Counted from the stretch's first letter, positions 42,962 to 52,439 are shown. The stretch is 64,000 nucleotides of DNA from JBGQOJ01 sp052119585 (GCF_052119585.1 NZ_JBGQOJ010000004.1:124001-188000), one strand, 5' to 3'. Program-made: numbers and translations. Notes: generated from the sequence alone by a model not told the origin.

Positions 42962-43687
42962 ATGTCTAAAGTTGCGATCGTAACAGGGGGCACGCGCGGG
43001 ATCGGCGCGGCAATCTCCACTGCATTGAAGGCGGCGGGCTATACGGTAGCCGCCGTTTACGCCGGAAATGATGAAGCCGCGAAAGCCTTCACAGCCGAGA
43101 CCGGAATCGCAACCTACAAATGGTCGGTCGCCGATTATGACGCCTGCGCGGCCGGGGTCGCACAAGTCGAGGCGGATCTGGGGCCAGTGGCCGTCCTCGT
43201 CAACAATGCCGGCATTACCCGCGATGCCCCATTCCACAAAATGACCCGTCAGCAGTGGACAGAAGTGATGGATACGAACCTGTCCGGTCTGTTCAACATG
43301 ACGCACCCTGTCTGGCCCGGAATGCGGGAACGCAAATTCGGGCGCGTGATATCGATCAGCTCGATCAACGGGCAAAAAGGGCAGTTCGCGCAAACCAACT
43401 ATGCTGCCGCCAAGGCGGGTGATCTGGGCTTTACCAAGGCACTGGCACAGGAAGGTGCCCGTGCTGGCGTAACCGTGAACGCAATCTGCCCCGGATACAT
43501 CAACACCGAGATGATGAGCACGATCCCTGAAAAAGTAATGAACGAAGTCATCTTGCCGCAGATTCCCGTCGGGCGCCTGGGCGAGGCCGAAGAAATCGCA
43601 CGTTGCGTGGTCTTCCTTGCTTCGGACGATGCGGGCTTCATCACCGGATCGACGATTTCGGCAAACGGCGGGCAATACATGGTCTGA
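42962..43687 (+). CDS. phaB: acetoacetyl-CoA reductase
   Basis: PhaB reduces acetoacetyl-CoA to (R)-3-hydroxybutyryl-CoA with NADPH. The 241-residue short-chain dehydrogenase has the cofactor motif TGGTRGIGAAI, NNAGITRDAPFHKM, the catalytic Ser-Tyr-Lys set (SSINGQKGQF, then TNYAAAKAG) and a GQYMV end typical of PhaB. GGGAGG precedes the ATG. It ends at a strong terminator. Confidence 0.95.
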   Translation: MSKVAIVTGGTRGIGAAISTALKAAGYTVAAVYAGNDEAAKAFTAETGIATYKWSVADYDACAAGVAQVEADLGPVAVLVNNAGITRDAPFHKMTRQQWTEVMDTNLSGLFNMTHPVWPGMRERKFGRVISISSINGQKGQFAQTNYAAAKAGDLGFTKALAQEGARAGVTVNAICPGYINTEMMSTIPEKVMNEVILPQIPVGRLGEAEEIARCVVFLASDDAGFITGSTISANGGQYMV

Positions 43688-43708
43688 CGCAGGTCAGACG
43701 GACGACAC

Positions 43709-43737
43709 AAAGGTCGGCCCTTCGGGTCGGCCTTTTT
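43709..43737 (+). terminator. Rho-independent terminator of phaA-phaB
   Basis: AAAGGTCGGCCC at 43709-43720 pairs with GGGTCGGCCTTT at 43724-43735 with two wobble pairs, around TTC, followed by TTTTT on the plus strand. Confidence 0.88.
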
Positions 43738-43795
43738 CGTTGCGGTGGCGGATCACGGCCCGCAATCACCCAGCGCAAAAAACAGGATGCAGACC

Positions 43796-44662
43796 ATGTC
43801 AAAAGGCAAGGCAACCGCCGTAGGGTTCATCGCCGTCCTTCTTTGGTCGCTTCTGGCGCTGTTCACGGTTGGATCAGCGCCGGTCCCGCCATTCCAGTTG
43901 AACGCGATCTGCTTTGCGATCGGTGGTGCGATCGGTTTAATCTGGACAGCACGCAACGGCGGATTTTCGACCCTGCGACGCATCAACTGGCGTGTTTACG
44001 CCTTTGGCACGTTTGGGCTTTTTGGTTACCATTTTCTGTATTTTTCCGCGCTTCGTCTTGCCCCGGCAGCAGAGGCCGGGTTGATCGCCTATCTTTGGCC
44101 CCTGTTGATTGTCCTGTTCTCGGGCCTTCTACCCGGAGAGACCCTTCGCCGCGGACATATTCTGGGCGCGGCGGTCGCCTTTGGCGGTGCCGCGCTGATC
44201 ATCGTGAAGGGCGGTGGCGGATTTCAGTCGAACGCCACCCCCGGTTATGCGCTGGCATTCCTATGCGCGCTGACCTGGGCGGGGTATTCCGTCTTGTCAC
44301 GAAGACTGGGCACCATCCCGACGGACAGCGTCGCAGTGTTTTGCATCGCAACGGCGGCTTTGTCTGCGGTGGCTCATATAGCATTCGAGGACACAGTCTG
44401 GCCCACGACCCAAATAGGGTGGCTGTCTTGCATTGCCTTGGGGCTGGGGCCTGTCGGACTTGCGTTCTATGTCTGGGACATCGGCGTCAAAAGAGGCGAC
44501 ATTCAGGTTTTGGGGGTCGCGTCTTATGCGGCGCCCCTGCTTTCGACCCTTGCACTGGTGGTTGCCGGAATTTCCAAACCGACTTTGCCTTTGCTTTTCG
44601 CGGCGATCCTGATCGCCGGAGGGGCGGCACTGGCGGCGCGCGCCAGCGCCGGAAAAGTCTAG
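43796..44662 (+). CDS. EamA family transporter (DMT exporter)
   Basis: This 288-residue membrane protein has about ten hydrophobic helices in two EamA repeats, the layout of drug/metabolite exporters; the sequence near the N-terminus (VGFIAVLLWSLLALFTVGSA) resembles YddG-type aromatic amino acid exporters, but substrate is not certain. The ATG at 43796 has AGGA 8 bases upstream; an earlier ATG at 43787 lacks that spacing. Its TAG stop overlaps the convergent YdcH stop within CTAG. Confidence 0.82.
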   Translation: MSKGKATAVGFIAVLLWSLLALFTVGSAPVPPFQLNAICFAIGGAIGLIWTARNGGFSTLRRINWRVYAFGTFGLFGYHFLYFSALRLAPAAEAGLIAYLWPLLIVLFSGLLPGETLRRGHILGAAVAFGGAALIIVKGGGGFQSNATPGYALAFLCALTWAGYSVLSRRLGTIPTDSVAVFCIATAALSAVAHIAFEDTVWPTTQIGWLSCIALGLGPVGLAFYVWDIGVKRGDIQVLGVASYAAPLLSTLALVVAGISKPTLPLLFAAILIAGGAALAARASAGKV

Positions 44663-44823
44663 TGCGATAGGCGCTCGATTTGTTCTTTCAATCGAAGCTT
44701 CTGCTTTTTGAGAGCCGAAATCTGAATATCGTCTGTCGCAGGGCTACGTTGCGCCTGCTCGACCTGTTCAGAAAGGTTTTGATGTTTCTTACGGAGTTCC
44801 TGCAGATGCGAACTCATTGTCAT
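44659..44823 (-). CDS. YdcH/DUF465 family small protein
   Basis: This 54-residue product starts MTMSSHLQELRKKHQNL and forms a short helical coiled coil ending LRLKEQIERLSH, the DUF465 pattern. Such proteins are common but uncharacterised. GGAGGACGAAC places a strong Shine-Dalgarno 6 bases before the ATG at 44823. Its stop and the EamA stop share the bases CTAG at 44659-44662. It is below common ORF cut-offs. Confidence 0.82.
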   Translation of the reverse strand: MTMSSHLQELRKKHQNLSEQVEQAQRSPATDDIQISALKKQKLRLKEQIERLSH

Positions 44824-44945
44824 GTTCGTCCTCCTATCGGTTAACGTCAGAAATTACAGTGCACCACAGAAATTCACGCGTGTCACGTTTCCTTCATATA
44901 TCGGCGGCACTTTTAAAGGCTATCAGGCAAGTTCTTGCCGGATGC

Positions 44946-45713
44946 TTAACAAGGGGGCGGAAAAATGGCGGCGCCATCCCTCAAAACGGCTTTGATTTGC
45001 CGCGTATAGCTTTCACGATCCCCGTCATGACCATCACCGTTGTGCATGATGACCGGACTGGTCAGGCTGAACGGCCCGCGGGCACCCTTTCTTGCGCGCA
45101 ATATGACCCGAGTCGCGGGCTTGGATGTTCGCGCCATGATCGGGGTTACCGTGACATCGCCAAGGCGGCGATCAAGCGTTCCCAGAAGTTCGGGCAGACG
45201 CCGGACATCCTGAATGACCGTCAGATACCCCCTCGGGGCAAGGCGCCGCACGGCAGCCTCGACCCAAAGCACCAGCGGCGTATCTTCGGTCAGCGCCGTT
45301 TCGCGGCCGTTGTCGGCCGCTTTGGTCCGGTCGGACGCGATGTAATAGGGCGGATTGGCGATCACATGGTCAAAGGTTCGCGCACGCAGGGCGACGGGAA
45401 TGCGTGCCAGATCACCGACGAACAGGTCCAAGGCAACACCATTTGCCACCGCGTTCTGTCGCGCCAGATCGGCATAAGCCGGTTGCAGTTCCAGCCCCGC
45501 CATATTCAGGCTGGGAACGCGGGCCGCGAGGCACAGGGTGGCAACCCCTGCACCGCAGCCCAGCTCAAGAACGGATTGCCCTGAAACAGCAGGCACCGAG
45601 GCCGCCAGCAGAACGGGGTCGACCCCCGCGCGATACCCTCCGCGCGGCTGAAGCGCGACAACGCGCCCGCCCAGAAATTTATCGTTGGTCAGGTCTTCGG
45701 GGGCGAAAATCAC
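44946..45713 (-). CDS. TrmN6-like adenine N6-methyltransferase
   Basis: This 255-residue class I SAM methyltransferase carries VLELGCGAGVATLCLAAR near residue 48, and the NPPYY motif near 120 that marks N6-adenine or glutamine methylation. In E. coli the closest type, TrmN6 (YfiC), modifies A37 of tRNA-Val. The N-terminal GGYRAGVDPVLLAASV supports the TrmN6 branch. It lies 1 base after the DUF2007 gene on the same strand. Confidence 0.85.
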   Translation of the reverse strand: MIFAPEDLTNDKFLGGRVVALQPRGGYRAGVDPVLLAASVPAVSGQSVLELGCGAGVATLCLAARVPSLNMAGLELQPAYADLARQNAVANGVALDLFVGDLARIPVALRARTFDHVIANPPYYIASDRTKAADNGRETALTEDTPLVLWVEAAVRRLAPRGYLTVIQDVRRLPELLGTLDRRLGDVTVTPIMARTSKPATRVILRARKGARGPFSLTSPVIMHNGDGHDGDRESYTRQIKAVLRDGAAIFPPPC

Positions 45714-45714
45714 G

Positions 45715-45930
45715 TCAGCCTTTCAAGGGAATTCTATTATCGGTCATCACTGCGACAGCCATGAAATGATCTTGATCGCGAACCATCAGGCGACGGGGGA
45801 AAATCCCGATGCCACCTTCAAGGATGCTCATGTTTACGTCCATTTCAAAGCAGTCTATACCCTCTCCCTGAAGAAGGGCCGAGGCGAAGGCGATGATTGT
45901 CGGATCTGTTGTGCGCAATAGTTCTTTCAT
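45715..45930 (-). CDS. DUF2007 family protein
   Basis: This 71-residue protein matches DUF2007, small putative signal-transducing domains. The pattern LLRTTDPTIIAFASALLQGE, DVNMSILEGGIGIFPRRLMV fits. No catalytic residues are apparent. It heads an operon with the TrmN6-like methyltransferase and diverges from the polyprenyl synthase gene, with 40 bases between starts. Confidence 0.82.
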   Translation of the reverse strand: MKELLRTTDPTIIAFASALLQGEGIDCFEMDVNMSILEGGIGIFPRRLMVRDQDHFMAVAVMTDNRIPLKG

Positions 45931-45970
45931 AGGGCTGACTTAAGGTCTTTTCAGTATTCTTGTCGAGACA

Positions 45971-46984
45971 ATGAACGGAACCGTGATGGGTTTGGATATC
46001 GCTGCAACGAAACCGCATGAGCGTCTGAGCGCACATCTGTCCGCAGATCTTGCAGCGGTCAACGACCTAATCCGCCAGCGCATGGCATCAAAGCACGCGC
46101 CGCGAATACCCGAAGTGACCGCGCATCTGGTCGAGGCCGGCGGCAAGCGACTGCGCCCCATGCTGACCCTCGCTGCCGCGCGGCTGTGCGGTTACGCTGG
46201 TCCCTACCACATCCATCTGGCCGCCACGGTAGAGTTCATTCACACCGCCACCCTGCTGCATGACGATGTCGTGGATGAAAGCGGCCAGCGACGGGGGCGC
46301 CCGACGGCGAACCTGCTTTGGGACAACAAATCCAGCGTTCTGGTCGGCGATTACCTGTTTGCGCGATCCTTTCAGTTGATGGTGGAAACCGGCTCTATGG
46401 TGGTGCTGGATATTCTGGCCAATGCATCAGCCACGATAGCCGAGGGCGAAGTTCTACAGCTGACAGCAGCGCAGAACCTTGCGACAGACGAGGCTGTTTA
46501 CCTTCAGGTCGTGCGCGGCAAAACAGCGGCGTTGTTTTCCGCCGCGACAGAGGCAGGCGCCGAGATCGCCGGTGCCCCGAAAGACCGGATCGAGGCATTG
46601 CGCGACTATGGCGACGCGCTTGGCGTCAGTTTTCAGATTGTGGACGACCTGCTGGATTACGGCGGGTCTGCCGCAACCGGCAAGAACATCGGCGATGATT
46701 TCCGCGAGCGGAAGCTGACCCTGCCGGTCATCAAGGCCGTCGCCCTGGCTGATGATGAAGAGCGGGCATTCTGGGTGCGAACCATCGAGAAGGGAAAGCA
46801 GCAAGAGGGGGATCTGGACCACGCGCTGTCCCTGTTGGCCAGACACGGCGCAATGGAATCGACACGTCAGGATGCCTTGGCCTGGGCCGCACGGGCAAAA
46901 GCCGCGCTGGCGATCCTGCCGGAGGATCCGATCAAGGATATGTTGATGGATCTGGCCGATTATGTGGTTGCGCGGGTCAGCTAA
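45971..46984 (+). CDS. ispB: polyprenyl diphosphate synthase (octaprenyl/decaprenyl type)
   Basis: This long-chain trans-prenyltransferase of 337 residues builds the ubiquinone side chain from isopentenyl diphosphate. It has the first aspartate-rich motif LLHDDVVDES near residue 100, the GKRLRPM start of the active site, and the second motif FQIVDDLLDYGG near 220. Chain length cannot be set from this reading. The start may be ATG at 45971 or 45986. It converges on ispE, overlapping it by 8 bases. Confidence 0.93.
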   Translation: MNGTVMGLDIAATKPHERLSAHLSADLAAVNDLIRQRMASKHAPRIPEVTAHLVEAGGKRLRPMLTLAAARLCGYAGPYHIHLAATVEFIHTATLLHDDVVDESGQRRGRPTANLLWDNKSSVLVGDYLFARSFQLMVETGSMVVLDILANASATIAEGEVLQLTAAQNLATDEAVYLQVVRGKTAALFSAATEAGAEIAGAPKDRIEALRDYGDALGVSFQIVDDLLDYGGSAATGKNIGDDFRERKLTLPVIKAVALADDEERAFWVRTIEKGKQQEGDLDHALSLLARHGAMESTRQDALAWAARAKAALAILPEDPIKDMLMDLADYVVARVS

Positions 46985-47810
46985 GCCTGGGCGCTGAAAC
47001 GGTCCACCAATCGGGCCTGATCGCCCCGATTTGCGCCGCAGCATTGGTTGCAGACGTTTCGTCCCCGAACACCCCGAAGCACGTCGCACCGGACCCCGAC
47101 ATGCGCGACAGAAGGCATCCTTTGGTTACCGCGATCACATCCAGCACATCGGCGATCGCGGGCTGCAATGCCGCAGCAGGGGATTGCAGATCGTTCCGTT
47201 GGCCGGCGAGCCAATCGGCAAAGCCCGCGATGCCGTCAAAGCGCGGTAGGGTCGCTGGCATGGGCGGGTTGCAGCGGGATCGCAGCGCCTTGAAAACCGC
47301 GGGCGTCGGCACCGCAAAGCCCGGGTTCACCAGAACCATCCAAAAATCCGGCACCTGTTCGACGGGCGTCAGAACTTCGCCGATGCCAGCCATGCGCGCC
47401 GGTGTCCCCGACAGACACACGGGCACGTCCGCCCCAAGGCCAAGGATATCGGACACAGGCGGCATGTCGCAGTTGTAAAGGTCTGCCAGCACGCGCAACG
47501 CCGCCGCCGCATCCGCCGATCCGCCGCCGATACCGCTTGCCGTGGGCAGGTGTTTGTCCAGCGTCAGACGGGCGGTTCTGCCACCGAACAACCCCGCCGC
47601 TTTCAGAACCAGATTGGACATGTCCGTTGGAACCCCCGCCGCACGCGGACCGGTGACAGACAGGCCAAGGCTGTTTGAGGCAACCGCGCCTATCCGGTCG
47701 CCCACGCCGGCAAAAACCACAAGACTGTCAAGCAAATGGTAGCCGTCGTCGCGCTGGCCAGTCACATGAAGCGTCAGATTGATCTTTGCCGGGGCAAAGC
47801 CCCTAGCCAT
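46977..47810 (-). CDS. ispE: 4-diphosphocytidyl-2-C-methyl-D-erythritol kinase
   Basis: IspE phosphorylates CDP-methylerythritol in the MEP isoprenoid route. The 277 residues belong to the GHMP kinases, with FAPAKINLTLHV at the N-terminus, the ATP loop PTASGIGGGSADAAAAL near residue 90, and C-terminal SRMSGSGATCFGVF. The ATG at 47810 lies inside the end of the TPR gene (overlap 8 bases), so the two are co-transcribed. Its product supplies precursors for the neighbouring polyprenyl synthase. Confidence 0.95.
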   Translation of the reverse strand: MARGFAPAKINLTLHVTGQRDDGYHLLDSLVVFAGVGDRIGAVASNSLGLSVTGPRAAGVPTDMSNLVLKAAGLFGGRTARLTLDKHLPTASGIGGGSADAAAALRVLADLYNCDMPPVSDILGLGADVPVCLSGTPARMAGIGEVLTPVEQVPDFWMVLVNPGFAVPTPAVFKALRSRCNPPMPATLPRFDGIAGFADWLAGQRNDLQSPAAALQPAIADVLDVIAVTKGCLLSRMSGSGATCFGVFGDETSATNAAAQIGAIRPDWWTVSAPRLS

Positions 47811-49503
47811 CACTGGAAGATACCGCAATCGGGTCGGCACCCTCTTCCTTGAGAACGGCGTTCAAGCCCACCTCCAGTTTGCGGCGAATGCGCGTGGCAT
47901 CTTTTTCTTCGGGGTCAAAGGACAAGGCGCGGCGCCATTGGAACTGCGCCTCCAGTGATCGCCCAACGGCCCAATAAACGTCGCCCAGATGGTCGTTGAC
48001 CACAGGATCCACCGGCATCAATTCTGCCGCGCGTTCCATGGGGGAAACGGCATCCTGATAGCGGCCCAGACGGAACAGAACCCAACCAAGAGAGTCAGTG
48101 ATATATCCATCGTCGGGGCGCGCGGCCACGGCGCGTTCAATCATCCCCAGTGCCTCGTCCAGATTTGTGCCCTGCTCGACAAAGGAATACCCGAGATAGT
48201 TCAAAACCTGTGGCTGATCGGGGTTCAACGTCAACGCCATGCGCAGGTCTGTTTCGGCCTTGGCCCAGCGTTTGGTCCGCTCGTATGCGATGCCGCGGGT
48301 GTAATACACGAACCATTGGCTTGGCTGCGGTTCTCCGAGAATTTCGATGGCGCGATCATAGGCCGTGACCGCATCGGCATAGCGTTCCAGCCCGCGCAGC
48401 GTATCGCCAAGGGTGATCTGGATGACCGGCAGATCGGGATAGGCCTTTGCCAACTGGTTCAGCACCTCGACAGAGGCCTCTACCTTACCGGACTTGCGCA
48501 ATGCCTCGGCGCGGCCAAGTTCTGCGGCGTGAAAGGCGTCACTGTCGCGGGGCACCTTGTTGTAGGTTTCCGTCGCAAGATCATAGCGCTCCATCGCCTC
48601 CAACAAACCCGCGCTTAGCAAAATCGCGTCGATATTGTCGGCCCGCAAATATTCGGAAATACGCGAATAAAGCAGGGTGTACCCTTCTGATGCTTCGCTG
48701 CTGACGGCCCCCGCCACGCCATAGAACACTTCGGCAGCGCCTTCGGTGGCGGACCTGACGGAGGCAAAGGGCAACATGTCTCCCGCCTCAAGTCGCGCAC
48801 GCAAGGCCACGACCCCGGGATCAGCAGCATCCCCGAAGGCCGCATCCATCAGCTCGATCGCGGCGGGGTTGCGCTCCAGCTGGCTCAGCACCTCGGCATG
48901 GGCAATCACACCGCGGCGGGTCGCCTGCAAAACCACGTTTTCCTTGCCCGAGAATATCTTGTCGGCACCTTCGAAATCGCCAACGACCGCCAATGCCAGC
49001 GCCTTGTGATAGGCACCGAACGCCTCTAGCCCCGGACTTGCCGCCACGGCGTCAAAGGCATCCAGCGCCTCGGACATATGCCCAAGCCCAAGTTGAGCCC
49101 AGGCCCGCACAAGTCCGTCCACCAGCGGCCCGACCGTTCCGCCCGCACCCAGATCGGCCAGCACCTCGTCGAACGCCTCGCGCTTGAACTGATCGGCCAC
49201 CAGAACCATGCTTGCAATCTGCGCATCAATGCCCTTGTTCTGCATCTGGCGAACAATCGGAAGCGCCGTTTCGATTTTGCCCAAGGCCACATAAGACATG
49301 ACCGCGTTTTCCAGCAGCCCTGGGTTCGAAGGGTCTGCCGCAAGCAGTCGCGTATAGTACATCGCCGCTTCGGAATAATCGCTGAAAATGCTGGCATGAC
49401 GCGCCGCCAGATAGTTGCCGGCAACCCCCTCCGCGACAACAGGAGTAGAGACCGGCACAAGGCCAAGGGTCGAAAGCGCCAGAATGCGTAGGGATCGTTT
49501 CAT
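47803..49503 (-). CDS. exported tetratricopeptide repeat protein
   Basis: This 566-residue protein has a signal peptide (MKRSLRILALSTLGLVPVST, then PVVAEG) and many TPR helical pairs; clear ones lie near 385-420 (FVYYTRGIAYERTKRWAKAE) and 455-530 (TDSLGWVLFRLGRYQDAVSP). TPRs mediate protein contacts, so a periplasmic or outer-membrane scaffold is likely. Start at 49503 is set by the signal peptide. A stem-loop upstream overlaps the probable Shine-Dalgarno. The stop overlaps the ispE start. Confidence 0.82.
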   Translation of the reverse strand: MKRSLRILALSTLGLVPVSTPVVAEGVAGNYLAARHASIFSDYSEAAMYYTRLLAADPSNPGLLENAVMSYVALGKIETALPIVRQMQNKGIDAQIASMVLVADQFKREAFDEVLADLGAGGTVGPLVDGLVRAWAQLGLGHMSEALDAFDAVAASPGLEAFGAYHKALALAVVGDFEGADKIFSGKENVVLQATRRGVIAHAEVLSQLERNPAAIELMDAAFGDAADPGVVALRARLEAGDMLPFASVRSATEGAAEVFYGVAGAVSSEASEGYTLLYSRISEYLRADNIDAILLSAGLLEAMERYDLATETYNKVPRDSDAFHAAELGRAEALRKSGKVEASVEVLNQLAKAYPDLPVIQITLGDTLRGLERYADAVTAYDRAIEILGEPQPSQWFVYYTRGIAYERTKRWAKAETDLRMALTLNPDQPQVLNYLGYSFVEQGTNLDEALGMIERAVAARPDDGYITDSLGWVLFRLGRYQDAVSPMERAAELMPVDPVVNDHLGDVYWAVGRSLEAQFQWRRALSFDPEEKDATRIRRKLEVGLNAVLKEEGADPIAVSSSDG

Positions 49504-49517
49504 TGGCAAAATCACGG

Positions 49518-49543
49518 CCTTTCAGGTTGTATCTACTGAAAGG
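49518..49543. promoter_or_regulatory. inverted repeat at the TPR gene ribosome-binding site
   Basis: CCTTTCAG at 49518-49525 pairs exactly with CTGAAAGG at 49536-49543 around 10 bases. On the minus strand the second arm contains the AAAGG upstream of the TPR start, so a stem could hide it. Confidence 0.45.
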
Positions 49544-49571
49544 TAGCGTCGCGCAGGTCCATAAGCAATGC

Positions 49572-49593
49572 GGGGCGACCCTTTGGCCGCCCC
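49572..49593. terminator. stem-loop between ETF-QO and TPR genes
   Basis: GGGGCG at 49572-49577 pairs with CGCCCC at 49588-49593, with CC/GG inside. It lies just downstream of the ETF-ubiquinone oxidoreductase stop on the minus strand; no T run follows, so the terminator role is uncertain. Confidence 0.45.
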
Positions 49594-49605
49594 ATCAAGC
49601 AGAAT

Positions 49606-51255
49606 TTACATGTTCGGATAGTTCGGTCCATCGCCACCCTGCGGTGTCGTCCAGTTAATATTCTGGCTCGGGTCCTTAATATCGCAGGTTTTACAATGAA
49701 CGCAGTTCTGGAAATTGATCTGGAAACGCGGATCTTTGCCCGCTTCTTCAATCACTTCGTAGACGCCTGCGGGGCAATATCGCTGCGCCGGCTCTGCGTA
49801 TTTCGGCAGGTTCACGCCGATTGGAACAGACGGATCGGCCAGACGCAGATGGCAGGGCTGGCTTTCCTCGTGGTTGGTCATCGAGAAACTGACGTTGGTC
49901 AGCCGGTCAAACGACAATGTCCCGTCCGGTTTCGGATAGGTGATTTCGGTGTGATCCTTGGCCAGCCCCGTCGCCGCCGCGTCGGTCTTGCCGTGTTTCA
50001 GCGTGCCAAGCAGGCTAAAGCCCAGCGTGTTGGTCCACATATCGAACCCGCCGACGACCAACGAGGCCATAAGCCCGCGCTTTGACCAAAGCGGTTTCAC
50101 GTTGCGGACCTTTTTCAGGTCTTTGCCGATCGGCCCCTCGCGCAGCTCCGCGTCATACCCCGCCAGTTCGTCACCTGACCGCCCCGCGACGATCGCCGCA
50201 TGGGCGGCTTCGGCGGCGGCCTTGCCCGACAGCATGGCGTTATGATTGCCCTTGATGCGGGGCACGTTCACCAAACCGGCAGAACACCCAAGCAAGGCGC
50301 CACCCGGAAACGCACTTTTCGGGATCGACTGGAACCCGCCTTCGGAAATGGCGCGGGCCCCGTAGGCCACGCGCTTGCCGCCTTTCAGCAGCTCTGCCAC
50401 CATCGGGTGGTGTTTGAACCGCTGGAATTCCATATAGGGCGACAGATACGGGTTCTTGTAGTTCAGATGGACCACAAAACCGACATAGACCTGATTGTTA
50501 TCAAGATGGTAGATGAAAGACCCGCCGCCTGCATTCTTACCCAAAGGCCAGCCCATCGTGTGGGTCACGGTGCCTTCGCGGTGCTTTGCGGGGTCGATTT
50601 CCCAGATTTCTTTCATGCCAAGGCCGTATTTCTGCGGCTGGCTGTCTTTCGCCAAATTGTATTGCGCGATCACCTCTTTACTGAGCGAACCGCGAACACC
50701 TTCGGACAGGAACACATATTTCCCGTGCAGTTCCATCCCCGGCTCGTAGGCGTCGGACGGGGTGCCATCGGGGTTTTTGCCGAACTCGCCCGCGACCACA
50801 CCTTTGACCTCGCCGTTTTCACCGTAGACCAGTTCAGAGCAGGACATGCCGGGGAAAATCTCGACGCCCAGCGCCTCTGCCTGCTCGGCCATCCAGCGGC
50901 ACACATTGCCCATCGACACGATATAGTTGCCGTGGTTGCTCATCAGGGGGGGCATGGGAAAGTTCGGAATGCGGATCTGACCCGCCTCGCCCAGCATGTA
51001 AAAGTTGTCATGCTTGACTGGAACGGTGATCGGGGCGCCGCGCGACTTCCAATCGGGGATCAGCGCATCAAGACCGCAAGGGTCCAGAACCGCGCCCGAC
51101 AGGATATGCGCGCCAACCTCTGATCCTTTTTCCAGAACAACGACCGAACGATCGGCATCCAGCTGTTTCAGCCGGATCGCGGCGGACAGGCCCGCTGGCC
51201 CCGCACCAACGATAACCACATCGTATTCCATCGCTTCTCTTGTCATCTCGGCCAT
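49606..51255 (-). CDS. electron transfer flavoprotein-ubiquinone oxidoreductase
   Basis: ETF-QO takes electrons from ETF, reduced by acyl-CoA dehydrogenases, and passes them to ubiquinone at the membrane. The 549 residues show the FAD-binding DVVIVGAGPAGLSAAIRL near residue 12, a GCSAGLVNVPRIKG motif, and the C-terminal [4Fe-4S] cluster cysteines in RYCPAGVYE and NCVHCKTCDIKDP. It is the natural partner of the acyl-CoA dehydrogenase at 61167-62882. Confidence 0.95.
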   Translation of the reverse strand: MAEMTREAMEYDVVIVGAGPAGLSAAIRLKQLDADRSVVVLEKGSEVGAHILSGAVLDPCGLDALIPDWKSRGAPITVPVKHDNFYMLGEAGQIRIPNFPMPPLMSNHGNYIVSMGNVCRWMAEQAEALGVEIFPGMSCSELVYGENGEVKGVVAGEFGKNPDGTPSDAYEPGMELHGKYVFLSEGVRGSLSKEVIAQYNLAKDSQPQKYGLGMKEIWEIDPAKHREGTVTHTMGWPLGKNAGGGSFIYHLDNNQVYVGFVVHLNYKNPYLSPYMEFQRFKHHPMVAELLKGGKRVAYGARAISEGGFQSIPKSAFPGGALLGCSAGLVNVPRIKGNHNAMLSGKAAAEAAHAAIVAGRSGDELAGYDAELREGPIGKDLKKVRNVKPLWSKRGLMASLVVGGFDMWTNTLGFSLLGTLKHGKTDAAATGLAKDHTEITYPKPDGTLSFDRLTNVSFSMTNHEESQPCHLRLADPSVPIGVNLPKYAEPAQRYCPAGVYEVIEEAGKDPRFQINFQNCVHCKTCDIKDPSQNINWTTPQGGDGPNYPNM

Positions 51256-51330
51256 TGGTTTCCCCTTGTCTTGCTCTGTCGTCCAAACGGTTATCGCAGG
51301 CCCTGCCGCCGGGTCAATTGCGACACGACG

Positions 51331-52302
51331 TTAAATGGCTGCGGTGCGACGCATCGCGGCATCCCCCTGCCTTTTTCGCAGCCAAACCCAAAGACCAATC
51401 GTCACAATAATCGAAAAATAGCCGTCCAGCGCATAGTGATACCCCGTGTAGATCGACAAAAGCAGGATCGCGCCCACAAAGAAGATCCCGACAGGCAAAA
51501 ACCAGATCGAGCGTTCGGCAAGATAGATCGCGGTGACGGTCGCAATCGCCAGATGCACGCTTGGAAATGCCGAAATGCCGGAGCCCATCGCCTGCGCCTT
51601 GGCGGTGTAGACCGCCCACAGGAATTCTTGCGTTGCGCCGACGCTGGATGTCGCGACGCCGCTTGTCTTCAGTTCTGACACCAGCATGGCAAAGCGGTCC
51701 GATCCCAACAACCGGTCATAGAATACAGGCCCCGCAGACATCCCAGCAATCGCCAGAATATTCCCGATCACAACCCAACTGAACACGAAAAGAACCATGG
51801 TTCTGTGGCGTCGGCCCGCATCCCCGTCCGTCGCGGCGACAAAGATCGGCAAAAAGAACGCGGGCAAGGCCCAGCCCGACAGATAGAACGGCAGCAGCCG
51901 GTCCAGAATGACCGTGGCGGGTAAGGCATGCACCAGTTCCCACGGGTCCGTTCCAAAGTGCAACGCCTTGTCCAGCGACGCAAAAAACGGGTCGGCAAAA
52001 AACGGGGTGATGAAAGGCATCGACGTTTTGATCAGCGTGAACGCCGCAGGCAGGATCAGGCAGACAGCGACGGCCAATCCAACCTCGACCGACCGCTCTT
52101 TCAGGGTCTGCATGCCGAACAAGGCGAAGATCAGGAATGCCCCAGCTAGGAATACCGCGAAAACTTCGGTCAGGACCGATAAAATATTGCCGGATGTATT
52201 TGCAACACTCGTCAGCAGGACTATAGGATTGTCACGGAACAGGAATACGATTCCGACTGCGGACAAGACGTATAAAACGCTGAAATACAAAAATAATTTC
52301 AC
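51331..52302 (-). CDS. PAP2 family phosphatase, AUR1-like
   Basis: This 323-residue membrane protein has about six helices and the PAP2/AUR1-type motifs SAFPSVHLA near residue 245 and YTGYHYALDGYFS near 290, each with a catalytic histidine. Such enzymes dephosphorylate lipid phosphates or move phosphoinositol-like groups. Substrate is unknown. The N-terminal hydrophobic pair (LYFSVLYVLSAVGIVFLF) is an extension beyond the core. It diverges from greA across about 140 bases. Confidence 0.85.
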   Translation of the reverse strand: MKLFLYFSVLYVLSAVGIVFLFRDNPIVLLTSVANTSGNILSVLTEVFAVFLAGAFLIFALFGMQTLKERSVEVGLAVAVCLILPAAFTLIKTSMPFITPFFADPFFASLDKALHFGTDPWELVHALPATVILDRLLPFYLSGWALPAFFLPIFVAATDGDAGRRHRTMVLFVFSWVVIGNILAIAGMSAGPVFYDRLLGSDRFAMLVSELKTSGVATSSVGATQEFLWAVYTAKAQAMGSGISAFPSVHLAIATVTAIYLAERSIWFLPVGIFFVGAILLLSIYTGYHYALDGYFSIIVTIGLWVWLRKRQGDAAMRRTAAI

Positions 52303-52439
52303 TTGAAATTGCCCGACTTTCCTGTTCCAGCCTAACCTGCCAACCGTCTAATCTATCGCGCTGCTATTGACTTTTTTAGCGCGGGTTGGGTTAACAGAAC
52401 CTGACATACGCTACTCCTCATGACTGATCCAAGGTTTTC

